From contig JAKSZP010009234.1 in NCBI GenBank assembly GCA_022478985.1, positions 186,001 to 250,000 on the forward strand: 64,000 nt of DNA. The letters run 5' to 3'. Each line of letters begins with the position of its first letter. Within the stretch, counting starts at the first letter, position 1. Position numbers and translations under genes: made by a program. The notes below the pieces were generated by a model. It saw only the letters and a program-made list of their open reading frames with translations, ran no database searches and was not told the DNA's origin. Positions 32,359 to 43,108 of this stretch are shown here, piece after piece. This stretch comes from Massospora cicadina (lineage: Eukaryota; Entomophthoromycota; Entomophthoromycetes; Entomophthorales; Entomophthoraceae).

Positions 32359-33959
32359 TCAGGAGAATTTGGAGCGGGCCGCGCGGGACCAGTGTTGGGA
32401 TGGGAGTGTAGAAGTGGTGACGGCCGCGATCCAAGTGCCCAGGATCTTGGCAGCATGGGCTTTGAAGTCAAGCAGGCCCATGCAACCTTGATGATGAGGG
32501 CCAAACATGACCTCTAGCCATACTGGTGGAGGGCGGCCTGACCAAAGCCATCCTTGCAGCAAGTATACAGGGATTTGAAGAAGCTTGGGGAGAAGAGGAT
32601 GGCGTGGGCTCCGAACCAGACTTTGGATAGGAGCATAGAGTTGGCAAGAACAACCCTGCCAGTGAGGGTAGTAGGATGGGCTCTGAGAGAGGCAATTCGC
32701 TTCGTCACGTTGTCCAGTATACTGCACTCCATTACTGCTGACGCGTATCCGCCTGCCTCCATCCACACGCCCAGATGGCATACTGGTCCTATGATAGGAC
32801 GTGGCACAAAGGGGAGCACCAGTGGAGTGGTGTGTGTTGAGTTAGTAAGGCGTGGACGTGGGCGAGCAGATGGGCTGGGTTGGGAACTACTTGCTGGGGC
32901 CCAGCAGTTCTGAAACTGACCAAGGAGGATGATTTCAGTTTTAGAGGTGTTCAGTGCCGCGTTGCTTACCCGGGAATATTCCTGGATGAGGGCTTCAAGC
33001 GCACGTGCATCTTTGTTATTAGACACCCCCACCACGCAATCATCTGCAAATGCCATCATCTTGACTGGGGTTTGGCCTGGCACATGGACCCCAGTGAGGT
33101 GGGCATTCACATTTCGCAGTAGTGGGTCAAGGCTGAAGTTGTATAAGAGTGGGCTGAGAAGGTCCCCTTGTCGCAGGCCCCTTTGAGGGCGGACTACTTC
33201 CATTAGGAAGCCTGGGTCATGCACTGCCATTGTTGCAGATTCCGTGAGCAGCATCACCCAGCTGATAAAGTGAGGGGGTAAGCGGAAATGGTTAAGACAG
33301 GCCCTGAGGTATTCCCAGTCTACTCTATCATAGGCCTTTTGTTGGTCCAAGAATACAAGTGCCCCAGAGGCTGTGGACTGGCACACATTAGCCACAGAGT
33401 GCACGTTATCCCAAATTGACCTTCTGGGGATGAAACCAAATTGTTCTGGGGAGATGGTGGCAGATGCTACAGTCCCTAAACGGTTAGCCATGATTTTGGT
33501 TATAATTTTGGTGTCTGTGTTTGTTAGAGAAATGGGGCGCCAATTGGCTTAGTCTAGCCTATCCCCTTTCTTGAAGAGTGTGACTGTAAAGGCCTCATGT
33601 CCTCCTGGTAGGAGGCGCATTTCCAACAGGCTTTGGTTGAGTGAGGCTAGCAGTAATGGGGATATATATTCAAAATATTTTTTGTAGAACTCATATGGAA
33701 TGCCATCTGGGCCTGGGCATTTTCGGTTTGGTGCACCACGAATGGCTGTCCATAATTCGTTTGGAGTAATTAAATTCATTACTTCTGGGTATTGGAAAAT
33801 GGTGCAGATATGAGCTCGGTCGAGAAATTCCGCCATTTTGGCCAGCTGAATTGGTTCAGCTCGGTATAACTTGGAGTAATATTTTTGCATTTTGACTGCC
33901 ACTTCAGCCGGTGTGTCTGCAATGGAATTATCTAATCTTTGCACCTGTGTGCAGGCCAC
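32359..33959 (-). pseudogene. LINE-B1 reverse transcriptase
   Basis: Frame 33549-33959 has RKCPGPDGIPYEFYKKYF and LLPGGHEAFTVTLFKKGDRL. A stop in place of LANWRP follows. The frame 32514-33491 (325 residues, open) has FGFIPRRSIWDN, FLDQQKAYDRVDWEYL, RGLRQGDLLSPLLYNFSLD and FADD at residues 148-151. A shift near 32750 moves the thumb (GGMGLLDFKAHAAKILGTW) to 32359-32781. In QGDLLSP the usual Pro is Leu. Confidence 0.9.
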
Positions 33960-34068
33960 GCTCTGGCGTGGTGCAAAATTTTTTTTAAAGAAGTATGTGG
34001 TGCACTTGTCGCCTTTAGTGATGCATGTGGCCCTGTATTGGAACTAAACCTGATGTTTGTGTTGCCTT

Positions 34069-34970
34069 TCAAGTGCATTGAGGTGGGCGGCTGCCTCTGC
34101 CCACTTTCAGCCCCATGCAGGGCTGTATCCTGTGGCTGGAATGTTGGACTCCAAGTGGGCCAATTCCGCCAGTGCGCGCGATATAACTGCCAATGTGGCT
34201 CGTGAGTGTCTGAAGGAGAGATGGCGATAGTGGTGGATGGTGTCCTCTTTGAAAGTTGCCCATGTGGAAATGGGGTCTGCGCAAAATGGTGCAACAAACA
34301 ATTTTGCCAAAGCTGCCTCTTCCACCCACGTGGAAAATCCTGGTGACGCAAGCTCAGGGGGGCAGATTTTGCACCAATGTGGGGCCTTTGCAACTGTGAT
34401 GGGTAAGTGGTATGTTATCAAGACCAGTTGGTGGTTGGAAAATTCCATTTTCGTTGTTTTGAAGTGGGAGATGTAGGGTTGGAAATTCGCTGGCGTTAGA
34501 ATAAGGTTGATGTGGGTCATGGACCTTAATTGGCCATTGTGGATGTGGGGATGAATCATGTTTTTGAGCAGTGAGGCATGTCGTGGCAGCACATCCATTA
34601 ACCCAAGGGTGGCTTTTAGAACGTGTAGTTCTATGTGACCCTGTGGGGCGTGGGGTGAGGGTGGCCACCAGTCCGTTGGTGAGGTTAGCCAACAGTTCAT
34701 GTTGCCAGCTAAGAAAGAATTGGGGGTAGCGGGAGGGATTTGACCGATGAGAAAAATTCCTGATGCTCATGTGCACCGTTTGGGGCATAAATATTGACGA
34801 TTGTGTGCGCCACGTCAGCCCATGAGAAGGTGACAACGAGCACTCAGCCATTTAGGAATATTTCTGAGGATGTGAATTTGATAAAATTATTTTTCCAAAT
34901 TAGCACCCCACAGCGCTTTGACCAAAAGGATAGGGATGGGGGGCATTGTTTTCCAAGCTTCCTCAGAACC
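34069..34970 (-). pseudogene. LINE-B1 endonuclease
   Basis: Fragments carry NMNCWLTSPTDWWPPSP (start of 34107-34700), MTHINLILTPANFQPYISHF and EFSNHQLVLITYH. Compared with LINE-B2 (GDMNCW, THIDLIL, FSDHRLV) the Asp of IDLIL is Asn and the catalytic Ser-Asp-His reads Ser-Asn-His. The upstream QESHC region is in another frame near 34970. Endonuclease activity is lost. Confidence 0.8.
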
Positions 34971-35436
34971 TCATGGACAGTGGGACTCCTGGATGGCCAG
35001 GATATCCACAGGTAAATTGTTTTGTAAAAAACTCAGTTTCCTAGCCTGGGACGGGGAGGCCTTGAGTTTGACGATATTCAGAATCCCTAGAGTGAAGGTT
35101 TCCCCCATTGCACCTTAGGTGTGAGGGGTGGGCCCCTGGGCCCACCAGCCTCTTCCAGATCCCCACGGGCTTTCACAGCAGCGCAGGTATTAGCAGCAAT
35201 GCTATCAGGGTTTTTGTTAATTTTTGCAGAAAGAGTCGCGTTGGCTTTGGCCTTCACTTTTTGTTTTCCTGACATCGGACAAATTTTTTGCAGTGCGGAT
35301 AAGTTCAGTGCACCGTCAAGTGGGGCAAAAAAAATTTTAAGTTGGGATAGGTCCCAAGTCAGTTTTGACTGGAGCTTGGGTGCAGTGATTGGGTGAGATC
35401 GAATCTCCCATTGGATCCTCAGATTGAGTGGCCCGC

Positions 35437-36540
35437 TCAGCATGGGCCTCCCAATCTGATTGGGTGATGGATTCCCAAGTTGCTTCCGCCGCGAAGGTCT
35501 CCATGTCCTCCTGGCGTTGTGATTGGGATAGTGGTGGTAGCCTTGGCCGCTTCCTTGGCCACGGCCCTATGGGCCTGCTTGGCCTTCTTCCGCTCCTGTG
35601 GGGAGATGGGCTTTACCAATAGGTAGCAGCCTTGTGCTCCCCATGGGAAATCCTCCTTGGTGCTTGCGGTTGGTTCATAGTGCGCCTCTCCGCTGGCCAT
35701 GGCTGCCAAGGGGTGCTCTTGGAATGTGACGCCCTCCTTGATGGGGCATGCATGCACCTTATGGCCGAATGCATCAAAGTGGGTGCAAATGGGGGGCGCG
35801 CTGTCCACGGTTAACTGTAATGGGTGAGTGGTATGTCCTGCAATGTCAATAAAGGTGGAGTGTGGGATCTGGGTTAGGTCCTTCAAGATTTCTCAGTTGG
35901 GGTCAGAACTGCAATGGCTTTGCTGGTGCACAGGTGTGGCATCAGCATGAAGCGTTGCATTTTGAAATATTGTATTTCGCCATATATGGTGAGACCATCT
36001 TTCAGGTGTTGCTCCAAAATGTCACATTTTACCATAGTAGGCAAAAAGTCAAACGTGAGGAAAATTTGGTTTGATTTTGTACATCTGGTGCATTTGGTTT
36101 TGATGACCCGTTGCCCTTTGGGGAGGTCAACCACTATGAGCACCACTGCAGCCTCATCTGCTGCTATTTTGCTTTCAAAACCTAGGTCCAGCCAACTGCG
36201 TGACATGGAGTGAGGTGCAACGTACACCGCGGTCAGGAAAATTTTGTGTACATCTTCACAAAATTTTCCCATAGGGCCGTTTTTTGGATGTCCATATACA
36301 CACGGACTCTGAATTCCACTGACAAAAGTGGCTGGGAATGTGGCGTGTTGATGTACTGGTTGCATCATGCTTGCCATGCGAGTATCTCCGGGGAAATTGT
36401 GACCGCCAGTTTTTTTAGATTTTTTTCTATTCTGCCAGATTCTCCGGGGCGTTTTTGAACGTTAGAGGCCGCGGGCCTTCCGCCTGCTCCTCTTGCCTTG
36501 CTTGCCCAACTGCTCCCAGACATGGGCGCAGACTAATCCC
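35437..36540 (-). pseudogene. LINE-B1 ORF1 (RNA-binding, damaged zinc knuckle)
   Basis: A first frame starts at ATG about 36522 (MSGSSWASKARGAGGRPAAS). The next (35883-36377) has AVYVAPHSMSRSWLDLGFES, IFLTFDFLPTMVKCDILEQH and MPHLCTSKAIAVLTP. The third (35437-35886) has the knuckle CTHFDAFGHKVHAC, in which the second Cys is Phe (intact CTHCDTFSHKAHAC in LINE-B2), then ISPQERKKAKQAHRAVAKEA. The gene order and spacing match LINE-A2 ORF1. Confidence 0.85.
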
Positions 36541-36614
36541 CTCTATGAGATTATCAAACTAGATGTAGTCTTGCATTGAATAGGTTGCAAAAGTGTTTGC
36601 AATGAGAAAAGTTT

Positions 36615-37004
36615 ATTATTCTTATAGTAATATGATGAGGTATCTGCCTAAGGTTATTACATCTTGAAAGAAATTAGGAACATTATTCTATTTGAATATA
36701 AGTAAATCATATTTTAATTTTTTTTGTTTAAAAAAGTCCTATAATCTCTTTTTTGTTAAAAATAATATGGAGTTAATAAGCTTTTTAGAGCTCTAGTGTC
36801 TCTTGCTTAAATTACCTTTTTTGTCTATTTTATTATTATATAATCCTTTTCTACAGATACTACATATAATTATTTAAGTCCATTATGCCTATATTTTTTA
36901 TGATAAGATCACTCATAATCATTTCATTTTTTGCCTTTTATGGCATGAGGCCATTTTAGTAAATTAATTTCAGTATCCATACTTCAACTATTTTCTTGGA
37001 AAAG
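36615..37004. other. AT-rich spacer
   Basis: No coding or repeat signal recognised between LINE-B1 and SINE-2. Confidence 0.5.
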
Positions 37005-37020
37005 AATACTATATCTAGAA

Positions 37021-37303
37021 GGGGAGGATACCCCAATGGTAGAGTATGAACTCACTACCACAGTCCCCAGGTTTAATCCAGGTAGATGAACTTTGGCTAG
37101 TGGGCAATTATGACTGTGTTGGAGTTGTGCATCAATGCCCCAAACCAAGATAGCAAACAGCATAGGCGGTCAATAGAGTTCCTGGACTATCATACGCCAC
37201 GTGTGGAGGTTTTCTTGGTTTTATTCTTCTTTCCCATTTCTTCAATTTCCTTAATTAATGCAGTATCATCCCCAGGTCAGCCCACCTCGAATAAAATTTC
37301 TAA
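37021..37303 (+). mobile_element. SINE-2, tRNA-derived SINE with LINE tail
   Basis: Flanked by 16-bp duplications AATACTATATCTAGAA (37005-37020) and AATACTGTATCTAGAA (37304-37319), one mismatch. The head is tRNA-like: GGATACCCCAATGGTAGAGT (A-box-like) and CCAGGTTTAATCC (degraded B box, consensus GGTTCGANTCC) near 37068. The end, CAGTATCATCCCCAGGTCAG then CCCACCTCGAATAAAA, is a worn version of the LINE tail. About 283 bp; the oldest looking of the three SINEs. Confidence 0.75.
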
Positions 37304-37536
37304 AATACTGTATCTAGAAAAGCTATATATCTGACACCAGCCAACCACTTTAATACAACTACATCCATGGTTTTAAGTTTATTTAACTGAGGTAAGCCAA
37401 CCAGGGGACGGATATTACTGAACCAAAAATCATAATAAAAAATAACAATACAAACAAAACACCCAAAGTGGATGGATCAATTGAATCATACCTAACAAAA
37501 TATCCAACCAGGTGGGAAGCGAATACTGCTATCCCT

Positions 37537-38223
37537 TCATGGTGGACATGGGGGGATTGGTGGGCTCGTCTTCAGCTGCATCCATCTCATCCCAGAGTAG
37601 GGTGCGTTTAAGGCAAATAGTAAGGGTGTGGGGGTATCAGCGGCATGGGATTCGATATCCTTGATGACTGGAACTTCCAAATTGTTGCCAGCCATCATTA
37701 TAACAACGATGTATTTGGCCAAAGCATCTTCAGCTTTGAGGCGGGCATCTGGGAGTTTAACAAATGTGGAAATGTTGGTTTGGTTTATTTTTGCTTTTGG
37801 ATTCCGTGCTACTGTTACCACGTTCTGGATGGCTTCAGTGACGTTTTTGTGTAAAGTTTTCATGTTGATCTTACTTTGTGCAGTAAGATTTTTGGGGATG
37901 ATGGGAGACGGAATTCCTCCTGCGAGTGCAGCCACAGATTTGGTGGCAGCTTTTCAAAGTGGATGGCAATCTGCTGTGGCGGCTGCTTCTACTGCAATCT
38001 GGTGGTTGCTGTAGAACAGTTTGGCGTTAGGTTGTGGGAAATATTTCTGAGGCGGGAATTTTGCATCCCATTTTGCATTGAAGAGCCGCTCAACTTGCAG
38101 CATCAGTTCTTCAATGACTTTACCTAATTCGTTAAATTCATCCAATAATTCCCATGGATTTTGGTTGAATTGGATTGGGGAATCAGCATATGGTTGAGGT
38201 TTGTTTGATTCATTTGTGGACAC
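37537..38223 (-). pseudogene. HAL-C C-terminal block of unknown function
   Basis: Same frame as the preceding block after stop codons near 38230-38254: STNESNKPQPYADSPIQFNQ, LDEFNELGKVIEELMLQVER (possibly coiled coil), DCHPL, TGA (37954-37956), KAATKSVAALAGGIPSPI, NVVTVARNPKAKINQTNIST, FVKLPDARLKAEDALAKYIV. The region has no counterpart in the LINE ORFs here and no domain I can name. It is conserved over four copies, so it was once coding. Confidence 0.6.
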
Positions 38224-38253
38224 ATGGGATCAAACTGGGATCCAATCCAATGT

Positions 38254-38927
38254 TTATTTTGATGAATTATTTATGGCATTGGGGAAATGTGGATGCTGAT
38301 TGGTGGCTGTAGGTGCAGCTGCAGCATCAGGCATTGGATGAGGGGGAGGTAGGATTGTACTCCATGTCAGAGTTGGTGCAGGGTGGGCGGCAGATTGGTG
38401 GGCATCGGGTAAACTTTTGGCATTGGTGGAAGTTTCTGAGTATGGGCATTTGTGTTTTGAGTGGTCTAACTCAAAACAGGATGGACGATTTGTCCATCCG
38501 CCCTCAACGCGGGCCCAGAACGGATGGTCGGGGGCAGATGGGATGGTGGCATGAGGGGGAATTGCCAAAGGAATCTTTGTAAGTTCAGAGCTGATTGTGG
38601 CATATGCCCGAGGCCCAGCAAGGTGTGTGGCTCCATTTGGGACCACAAATTTTAAGTTGGGGTTGGCACCATAGGCTGCCAAACCTTCCATCAGCTCCTG
38701 GTGGAGCACTTTGGGGGGAGGTGGGTGGGCAAACCAGCGAACTGAACCACCAAGGTGGTGTCCATTGGGAGCTGGGTCTGAGTTGTTGGAAGGGAAATAT
38801 TATTGAATATTAGTGGCACCGTTGCTGCAGTGGCTGCATCAGCTTCACAGGGGAAGCTAAGATCAAAGTACCCCTTATAGGGGCGGAAGTCAATTAAACA
38901 GGCTGGTGTCATCACCGCCTGAGCCAT
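38254..38927 (-). pseudogene. HAL-C ORF1-like protein, N-terminal block
   Basis: ATG at 38927: MAQAVMTPACLIDFRPYKGY, FDLSFPCEADAATAATVPLI, VVQFAGLPTHLPP. A frameshift near 38705 leads to MLHQELMEGLAAYGANPNLK, FVVPNGATHLAGPRAYATIS, HPFWARVEGGWTNRPSCFEL, DHSKHKCPY. Blocks correspond to LINE ORF1: RRM-like region, then a Cys/His motif preceded by HPF. The motif is C-x4-H-x2-H-x-C here and C-x4-H-x2-C-x-C in HAL-A and HAL-D, unlike the CCHC of the LINEs. Confidence 0.7.
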
Positions 38928-39305
38928 GTTGATAATGGCTTGGTCGTCATAGGGGAAGAATTTCCCTTATTTGACCCTAAGGCCAAAATGCATGTTGCTC
39001 CGGGGAGCACCAGGGGGCAGTGGGGCACCGCTTGGGTTCAGGTGAGATGGGTATCAAGATCCTTGGGAGGAACGAATTGCCCTAAGGTTTTGGAATGACT
39101 GGGCGAGCCAGTCTGAGCGCGTTTTCCTGTCAGACGGAAAATGGAGGGGGAGTTTCGCCACTGCCCCATGCTGGGACAGTCAGTGGGGGATCCAACGACA
39201 TTGGAGCAAGATTTAGGTGTGCAATTAAGTGTTTGCTTTTAATCTACCAAATTAATTTGCTTGGAAAGTTATGCTGAGCAGAGAGAGACTCCATGGCTTT
39301 AAGTT

Positions 39306-39362
39306 ATCAAGTACCTTTTGCTAGGTCTATGCTTCCTTTAAGGCTGATTAATTTAAAACTCC
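39306..39362. other. Short spacer between HAL-C and HAL-D
   Basis: AT-rich, nothing recognised. Confidence 0.4.
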
Positions 39363-39510
39363 ATTTATATGTTTAGCTTACAGATGTAAGCTGACCAGCA
39401 AACGGATATCACCAAAAAGAAAGGTAGTAAATAAAGATGTGCTGAAATGCTCAAACAAGCAAGATGGCACTTAAACCTAGATAAAACAAAGTTAACAAGG
39501 ATGGCAATGA

Positions 39511-39880
39511 TTAAATGCTAAAGGAGCATGGTGGAATGTGATGGGGGATCAGAGGGCACTTCTTTGGCTTCATTGAAATGAAGCAAAGTCCAGGACCAGG
39601 TGGAAAGCAAGGAGGTGGGGTCATCCGCTGAATGAGGTTCAATATCACCCAAGGGGGGCCAGGTAAGACACCATGCGTTGCAACAAAGGCGCCAAAATAG
39701 ATTGCAAGACCTTGCTCCACCTGAAGATGTGCTTTGGTAAGCTTAATGAAGATGGCAATGTTGGTGCAGGTGATCTCAACTTTGGGGTTTTTTGCCACTA
39801 CCACATCATTCAAGATTGAGTCATTATAAGTCCAAAGGAGCGCCCCCTGCTCTTGGACCAGGAAATTTCCTATTTTCCAC
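39511..39880 (-). pseudogene. HAL-D C-terminal block
   Basis: ILNDVVVAKNPKVEITCTNI, AIFIKLTKAHLQVEQGLAIY matches VVTVARNPKAKINQTNISTF and the following residues of HAL-C. It confirms that the element continues to the tail at 39370 after the internal insert. Confidence 0.6.
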
Positions 39881-41150
39881 CAAGAAGGGTCTGAAGAGGG
39901 CGGCCGTCCCCTCGTCACACAGGGCAATCTCGCCCATGTGGTAGACGAGCAGTGGGTTACCTCTCACCCCCTGAAGGCCCCTCCGCCCATTCACGTTCTG
40001 AGACTATCAAATTGATGCAGCGTATGAATGTTTTTTGCACTAAAGTCGCAACAGATAGGGACTGACGTAGGAAGAATAAAGTGAGTCCCTTCCAAATGCC
40101 AGGTGCAAGTTCTGCTGAATTAACGAAGGAAAACAAACCATCCCTTTTTGGAGAGGCCCAGTTCCGTTAAATTTTAAAAAATTGCAAAAGAACAAGGAAA
40201 CCAGGGGCATTTGGACTGGATGTCATGAATCTGTTTCCAACCAATTAATAATCCCTATGAGGAATTGCCCTGGGAGGTCCCAACCACCAGTCAAGTGAGA
40301 CGCCACCACTTGGGCAGGCACAATCATGTTAAAATTTTGATTTAGATTCCAGAGGCTGAATTGACATCAACTCAGTCTTCTGCTGACATAGCCACATTAG
40401 TTTAAATAATTAACATTTAATTTCCGTCATTCTCAGTTAGAAAATTGAGGCCATATGCCCACGCACATCATCTTATTCAATAAGTGACCGAGTATCTAAG
40501 CAATCATCCCTGACAAATATAATTGTCAGTCAATTTCTTTATCTTATTTTACATTAAAAATCCCTCACAGAATAAATTGCTTGCTAGAAATTTTTCCCTT
40601 GGTATCCGCCGCAAAACCCAGCCTCAAAAACTTTGGGTTGTGCAATGACTTGGCACTTGTGGCCATTGTAATGACATTGTTGCCTGCCATCATTGACTGA
40701 TCATATTGAACTTGGAACATCCTTATACACTACTACTTTTGGCTGAAGCTCGTTGGCACATGATTTATCACTTTTGTTAGAGGCTTTACCTCCCCACAGG
40801 CGAGATTACACAATTTTGCCGCCCGCCCATGCGCCAACAACCCTGTGGGGGGCCCAAACCTGTAATTGTAGCGCAAGAGTTTCCTGCACCCAAATCAACT
40901 GGCTCAATAGTAGCAAAAACCTGGATTTCTGACAGTTGCTTCTTACAATCATCTTGAGTTAACGTTCTTGGTTCACCCACCTTTTGACCCACTTTCAAGC
41001 CATTCTAGCAGCAGTGTCTTTGGCATTATGGCTTGCCTTTAGGTTGCTCATACACTCTGATTGTCAGGAGAGCCTAAATCTCATTTGCCGCTTTCAAGAC
41101 AGTCATGGTCATTTTTATGGCAATTTAGTAGTCTCACTTACCTGTATCGA
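39880..41150. other. Insert of unknown origin in HAL-D
   Basis: No homologue in HAL-A to C. A small minus-strand frame (40786-40998) has no recognisable motif. Near 39985-40010 a short stretch (AATTTGATAGTCTCAG on the minus strand) recalls the LINE-B 5' region (GTTTGATAATCTCA), so part may derive from a LINE, but this is weak. Confidence 0.35.
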
Positions 41151-41372
41151 TAAGGGCATATGGGGCAATGGAAGGGACACCATCAGCCATTGTTGCCAAA
41201 GATTTAGCTATAACTTTGTGGAGAGGATGGCATTCAGGGGAAGCAGCCACTTAAACATAAAGCTGATGGTTGATTCAGAATGGTGCAGCATTTGTTTGTT
41301 GAGATAAGATACTGAGGGGGAATTTATTGTCAATCAGTTTACAAAAACTGTTCATGGGTGAATGTGGATGAT

Positions 41373-42180
41373 TCAATGGGATTTCCAATTATGAAACCTC
41401 ATCAAATAAGGCACAGGGATACTAATTGAATTTAATGGAGCATCATAATAAGGTTGGGGTTGGCTGATGAATAGGAGGAAGCTTGGGATCAAACTGAAGC
41501 CCAAACCGCCTTCATATTGGGTGGGTTGGGTGTGGGTCTGGGTTGAGGATAAGCCTAATTGGCTTCTGTGAGAGCTGCTGAAGCAACAGGTTTGGGGGAG
41601 GTGAGGGATCGTTGTACCCCATACCAAAAAAGTCCAGAGTTGGAGGTGGATTAGACTTTAACAGATGCGGTCTTTAGCTGGCAGAAGCGGCAAGGTGGAC
41701 ATTTACATTTCTCATGACTCTCCTCAAAACAGGAAGAACAAATTATCCACCCGCCCTTTATATAGGCTTAAAACGGATGTTCAGTAGTGGAATGGAGAAT
41801 AAAACTTGGGGGAATAAACTAGGAGAAATATATATATAAAGGGTGGATTGTGGAAAATGCCCAAGGCCTTGAAAAATGGGTTCCCTTTGGGACCACAAAA
41901 TGAAGGATGAGGTCAGAGCCATAGTTGGCCAAAACAACTTCTAGCTCCTGATGGAACACATCAAGGTGAAGGTGGGTGGGAAGTTAAGCAAACTGAGCTG
42001 CCATATTTATGTCCGCTGGGAGCCAGGTACAAGTTGTTTCAAGAGGAGAATCCTGTAATACCAGGGACACAGTTTCTGCAGTTGAAGCGTCAACTTCACA
42101 ACTAGAGCCAATGTATAAATACTTCTTTTAGGGGCAGAAGTTAATGAAGCTAATGATTTCCATCACCTTTTGGACTAATT
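41373..42180 (-). pseudogene. HAL-D ORF1-like remnants
   Basis: Broken frames hold FSLVVKLT..-type RRM text and, at about 41698-41750, GGWIICSSCFEESHEKCKCP, giving the same C-x4-H-x2-C-x-C arrangement as HAL-A. The frame at 41373-41627 (FSLIPSFLLFIS, PQPYYDAPLNS) covers the region after the motif. An uninterrupted protein is not present. Confidence 0.55.
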
Positions 42181-42550
42181 TGATGACTGCTTTATCAGCG
42201 TATGGAAAGCACTCCCATAACTGATCTGAAAGCCAAATTGCATGCTGCTACAGGTGGATCACAAGGTGGCTTTGAGGCGCAGCATGAGAATGTGCTAGGT
42301 GATCAAGGTCCTTGGGCAGTATGAATTAACCAAAGAAAATAGTTGAACTGGACAACCCAGTCTGAGCACTTTTTCCTTCTGGACAGAAGATACCAAGGGT
42401 ATTTTCTTCGCTGCCCCATCCTGAAGCAGCTTGCGGAGGAGTGAAGGACATTGGGGTTGGAGTGGCTGGCAGAGTTTTGGAGTTGTAAATTTTACTTATC
42501 TCAATTGTAAAATTACTTGGAAATTGTTAACAAGCGGAAAGCTCTTTACT

Positions 42551-43103
42551 AAAAAATAAGGTATTTTATAAGTTAGCACTAGAAATTTATTTCACTTTTA
42601 TTTCCTTATCTCATTCATATTCCTAAATTATAATAGAACTATATTTTTTTCAAGGTTACTTAATTTAAAAATTATGAGGCTAGATTTTTAAACTTCATAA
42701 ATTTGATTTTTATGAAAAAAGATTACATTTTTCTAAAAGCCTAGATTGAGCTATTTCAGGGTATATATCTCATAGACCTATATAGGTAATAATTATGGAG
42801 TTTCTCAAGTACTACTTATACCAGGTTCTAGCACTTGTAAATTACATAAAGTCTTTTTATAATAAAATACTTAATTTCTGCTGATGTTCAACCAACTATA
42901 CTTACCACCATTTCTCCAAGCGTTATCTTGTAAATGGCTCACTTTAGCATGCTCTCTAAAACTATCTGCAACAAAGAAATTATAATTAAATGTCTATGGA
43001 TATAATCATCATACAACATTTACTAATTATACCAGACACTTTCCTATTCTATTCTTTTTACTATTTTAAAAATTAATGTATATAAGAACTCTAACTTGGT
43101 TTC
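42551..43103. other. AT-rich spacer
   Basis: No coding, RNA or repeat structure recognised between HAL-D and Gypsy-3. Confidence 0.5.
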
Positions 43104-43108
43104 TGTCA

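Larger units (their letters stand above)
31335..36614 (-). mobile_element. LINE-B1, full-length non-LTR retrotransposon
   Basis: Both ends match LINE-B2 (55177-60439): the 5' end AACTTTTCTC...GCAACCTATTCAATGCAAGAC and the 3' tail with the hairpin. ORF1, endonuclease, RT and C-terminal domain are in order, with fewer lesions in the RT than the other LINEs here. Length is about 5.28 kb, the same as LINE-B2. A target duplication could not be fixed because the 3' flank is a simple AAATTTA repeat. Confidence 0.9.
37380..39289 (-). mobile_element. HAL-C, complete half-LINE with target duplication
   Basis: 1910 bp on the minus strand, flanked by TCCATGGTTTTAAGTT (37364-37379) and TCCATGGCTTTAAGTT (39290-39305), 16 bp with one mismatch. 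This shows HAL is an independent transposing unit and not a broken LINE. It ends in the LINE tail with stem-loop CCGTCC-CCT-GGTTGG (37397-37411), identical to that of LINE-A2, which suggests mobilisation by LINE-A-type machinery. Confidence 0.85.
39363..42550 (-). mobile_element. HAL-D, diverged half-LINE with an internal insert
   Basis: The 5' leader (minus strand from about 42550: ATTTCCAAGTAATTTTAC, CCCAATGTCCTTCACTCC, GGGGCAGCGAAG) and ORF blocks match HAL-C. The 3' end (39370-39410) is a degraded LINE tail. Total length is 3.2 kb against 1.9 kb for HAL-C; the excess lies at about 39880-41150. Possible flanking similarity (TTTATATGTTTAGC / TTTATAAGTTAGC) is too weak to call a duplication. 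Confidence 0.65.

Noticed and set aside
36380..36530. Overlapping short ORF (ORF0-like) before ORF1 in LINE-B
   Set aside because: A stop overlaps the next ATG in both LINE-B copies, but in LINE-C a similar overlap is clearly caused by frameshift of one continuous ORF1, and LINE-B2 has an extra shift here.
39348..42566. Target duplication of HAL-D (TTTATATGTTTAGC / TTTATAAGTTAGC)
   Set aside because: Needs an indel and a mismatch in AT-rich sequence; could be chance.
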